A DNA stretch of 7,055 nt from Fimenecus sp964457415 (GTDB taxonomy: Bacteria > Bacillota > Clostridia > Oscillospirales > Acutalibacteraceae): positions 1-7,055 of the forward strand of contig CAYWFB010000074.1 of NCBI GenBank assembly GCA_964457415.1, written 5' to 3'. The notes below the pieces were generated by a model. The model was not told the DNA's origin and did not search any database. It was given only the letters and a program-made list of their open reading frames with translations. The position numbers were made by a program, and so were the translations under genes. Below are positions 5,358-7,055 of the stretch, piece after piece (positions within the stretch are counted from its first letter, which is position 1; the number at the start of each line of letters is the position of its first letter).

Positions 5358-6366
5358 GGCTAAAAAACAGTACACACCCGAAGAATATAAAGCAAAGCTC
5401 GAAAAAAAGGCTGAAAAGAAGCAAAGATTTTCATCTACCTTCTTAAAGGTTTTCGCATTCGGCCTTGCAATCGCAATGGTTTATTGCGCAACAGTTATTG
5501 CAAATACACGAACAGGTCTTTACAGCCTCGGTACATCAAATACAGTTGCTACAGGCTCACAGAGTACAGATGGCGGCGAGTCAGTTGATAATAACGATTC
5601 AACAGATTGGGGCGATAATAATACTCAGGCTCCATCAACTGATAATACAGACAATGGTGATTCAAACAACACTGTAAACGATAATAGCGGCAATACAAAC
5701 AATAATAACGCTAATACGGGCAATGAAGATAAGTCATCTACAAATGCAACAAATTCTCAGCAGGAATACCTTGATATGTATAAAAAGGCTGTTGCAAATG
5801 CAAGAGCAAACGCAGCATCAGTTATTCGTGTAAAAGACGGTGTTATCAACTACCAGGGTATCGCTGAAGCAGGTAAGCTTTCAAGCATAGCGGGTACTCT
5901 TATAGGTATGTTTATGGTTGAAAATGAAGCTGCAATCGAAGTTGAGAATGAACCTTGGGAAAAGGAAAGCCTTCCCGATGCAAGCAACCTTACACTTAAC
6001 GGAATTCAAGAGATAAAACGTGCAGACCAGGGCGATACATATCTTATCAAAGTTGTTGCTAAAAATGTTACAAATCCTAAAGCAGGCGATGACGGTGTAG
6101 GTTCAATTGCAGGCGTTATCGAAGAAAGCCAGATTGCAGGCGGTATCGCTTCATTTCCGGGTCTTACCTTGGAGGATATCAGCGTTAATTATGAAAATGT
6201 AACTGCTATTGCTACAATTGATAAGGCAACAGGTAACCTTATTGCGTTTAACATTGACGCTCCTTGCATTTTCAATATTGGATACGCAAAATTTCCGCTT
6301 GTTGGAGAGATTAACAACGCAAGGATTGGTGTTCAGATTATCACAGAATACGCAATTTCTTACTAA
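5356..6366 (+). CDS. Unrecognised single-pass membrane protein with Asn/Asp-rich linker
   Basis: I do not recognise this 336-residue protein. It begins with a Lys/Glu-rich cytoplasmic segment (1-25) that could form a short charged helix. A hydrophobic helix follows at about 28-49 (KVFAFGLAIA onward), then a low-complexity linker rich in Asn, Asp, Ser, Thr and Gly (about 58-133). The C-terminal domain (about 134-336) should lie outside the cell. It opens with a predicted helix (QQEYLDMYKKAVANARANAA) and continues as alternating hydrophobic strands such as TYLIKVVAKNV, VTAIATID and NLIAFNID, suggesting a beta-rich fold. There is no lipobox, catalytic motif or sortase signal; the only cysteines are C44 in the membrane helix and C304. 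The ATG follows AAAGGGG at about 9 nt. The gene stands alone between a promoter and a strong terminator. A sensor, adhesion or lipid/wall-binding role would be a guess. Confidence 0.85.
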   Translation: MAKKQYTPEEYKAKLEKKAEKKQRFSSTFLKVFAFGLAIAMVYCATVIANTRTGLYSLGTSNTVATGSQSTDGGESVDNNDSTDWGDNNTQAPSTDNTDNGDSNNTVNDNSGNTNNNNANTGNEDKSSTNATNSQQEYLDMYKKAVANARANAASVIRVKDGVINYQGIAEAGKLSSIAGTLIGMFMVENEAAIEVENEPWEKESLPDASNLTLNGIQEIKRADQGDTYLIKVVAKNVTNPKAGDDGVGSIAGVIEESQIAGGIASFPGLTLEDISVNYENVTAIATIDKATGNLIAFNIDAPCIFNIGYAKFPLVGEINNARIGVQIITEYAISY

Positions 6367-6387
6367 TTTAAAATACATAATAAACAT

Positions 6388-6419
6388 AATGACCTGACGT
6401 CTTTGTCAGGTCATTTTTT
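6388..6419 (+). terminator. Strong intrinsic terminator
   Basis: AATGACCTGAC (6388-6398) and GTCAGGTCATT (6405-6415) form a perfect 11-bp stem with the 6-nt loop GTCTTT. The T-run at 6414-6419 overlaps the end of the stem. It starts 21 nt after the stop of the unknown membrane protein gene. It may also help end spoVT transcription from the other side, though the T-run there is poor. Confidence 0.9.
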
Positions 6420-6444
6420 GTGCTTGTTATAAAATTTATATCAC

Positions 6445-6472
6445 TTTGCACTTTGCGTTTTGCATTTTGCAC
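6445..6472. repeat. Four tandem heptamers TTTGCAY/TTTGCGT beside the spoVT stop
   Basis: The four adjacent 7-nt units are TTTGCAC, TTTGCGT, TTTGCAT and TTTGCAC. The last base touches the spoVT stop codon (6473-6475). Read on the spoVT strand the unit is GTGCAAA or ATGCAAA. It is a short heptanucleotide microsatellite in the 3' untranslated region with no evident function; it is prone to slippage but lies outside coding sequence. Confidence 0.8.
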
Positions 6473-7012
6473 TTATTCTTCTGTCTGCTTGCCTAAAAAT
6501 GATGCCGCAACCGATAAAAGCTTGATTTCTGTCTGTGTGGGCATACTTCCGTCGGGATTAAGCATAAGCACAACCGCGCCTGCCACATCGCCTCCGCCGA
6601 TAATGGGAAATGCAATCCCTGCCTCGCGGTCGCTGTCCGCCAAGGGATAAAGTGCTTTTGCGTCAGGTGATGCCACGTAGTTTTCACGGTCTTCAATCAA
6701 ATCCTCAAGTGACTCCGAAATACGTTTATCCATCGCATCCTTTTTGGGTAATCCCGAAACCGCAATAACATGGTCGCGGTCGGTGATGATTACAGGCAAA
6801 TTTGTAGCCCTGTAAAGCACATCTGTGTATTGCCCCGCAAACTCCGACAATTCACCAATGGGCGAATATTTTTTAAAAATAACCTCACCGTCAGAGGCTG
6901 TGTAAATTTCCAAAGGGTCCCCTTCACGGATTCGCATAGTTCTGCGAATTTCTTTGGGAATAACAACCCTTCCCAAATCGTCTATTCTTCTCACAATCCC
7001 TGTTGCTTTCAT
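6473..7012 (-). CDS. spoVT: Stage V sporulation protein T, AbrB-family transcription factor
   Basis: SpoVT is a DNA-binding regulator that acts in the forespore, where in Bacillus subtilis it tunes sigma-G-dependent genes and spore germination properties. This 179-residue protein matches the usual length (about 178). The N-terminal 1-52 is the swapped-hairpin AbrB DNA-binding domain, almost identical to the Bacillus protein (MKATGIVRRIDDLGRVVIPK and the IREGDPLEI and KKYSPI segments). Residues from about 55 to 175 form the GAF-like regulatory domain, with the ITDRD and AVSG strands and the FPIIGGGDVAGAVV segment, and are more divergent, as is normal. The ATG follows AAAGGAG (complement of 7021-7027) at 8 nt. 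No convincing sigma-G or sigma-A promoter is visible in the 43 bases left before the window edge, so it may lie outside. The gene is monocistronic as far as seen. Confidence 0.96.
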   Translation of the reverse strand: MKATGIVRRIDDLGRVVIPKEIRRTMRIREGDPLEIYTASDGEVIFKKYSPIGELSEFAGQYTDVLYRATNLPVIITDRDHVIAVSGLPKKDAMDKRISESLEDLIEDRENYVASPDAKALYPLADSDREAGIAFPIIGGGDVAGAVVLMLNPDGSMPTQTEIKLLSVAASFLGKQTEE

Positions 7013-7055
7013 ATATAAATCTCCTTTAAATTCAAATCGTGATACTATTATTTGT

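Noticed and set aside
5190..5375. Small minus-strand frame in the divergent intergenic region
   Set aside because: It covers both predicted promoters, has a low-complexity AT-driven sequence and overlaps the start of the plus-strand gene.
7013..7055. Sigma-G promoter of spoVT
   Set aside because: Expected from Bacillus, but I could not find a matching -35/-10 pair in the short sequence before the window edge.

Overview
The window looks like chromosomal DNA of an anaerobic, spore-forming Firmicute of class Clostridia, perhaps a gut member of the Oscillospiraceae/Ruminococcaceae. The evidence is a near-canonical SpoVT (restricted to endospore formers), an oxygen-sensitive radical-SAM sulfatase maturase very like the Clostridium perfringens enzyme, strong purine-rich Shine-Dalgarno sites and AT-rich intergenic regions. 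The family-level placement is inference. No phage, IS, CRISPR, tRNA or rRNA was seen.

Layout. 1-168 is gene-free and holds an array of small hairpins separated by GTGATA/TATCAC boxes. It ends in a long perfect hairpin just after the stop of the first gene. 169-1263 (-) is an anaerobic sulfatase-maturating enzyme. 1318-3375 (-) is its presumed client, a sulfatase with the CSPAR formylglycine signature behind five transmembrane helices. These two form a sulfatase operon with its own promoter (3407-3435) and an internal hairpin (1287-1308). 3485-4237 (-) is a PlsC-type acyltransferase. It is coupled (3-nt gap) to the upstream 4241-5164 (-) gene, a membrane-anchored VanY/M15B D,D-carboxypeptidase, and the pair ends in a terminator at 3451-3480. 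A divergent intergenic region (5165-5355) carries opposing promoters. 5356-6366 (+) encodes an unrecognised single-pass membrane protein with a long Asn/Asp/Ser/Thr linker and a beta-rich C-terminal domain; a strong terminator follows. 6473-7012 (-) is spoVT, with a heptamer tandem repeat touching its stop codon.

How the genes work together. The maturase oxidises the CSPAR cysteine of the sulfatase to formylglycine in the cytoplasm, and the sulfatase then works on the outer face of the membrane. The carboxypeptidase and the acyltransferase concern the cell wall and membrane lipid. The window therefore has a cell-envelope theme, but only the sulfatase-maturase link is direct.

The most interesting points are the lipoteichoic-acid-synthase-like architecture on a true formylglycine sulfatase, with the topological timing problem it poses for the maturase; the hairpin repeat array; and the unknown membrane protein whose ribosome binding site sits in the loop of an inverted repeat.
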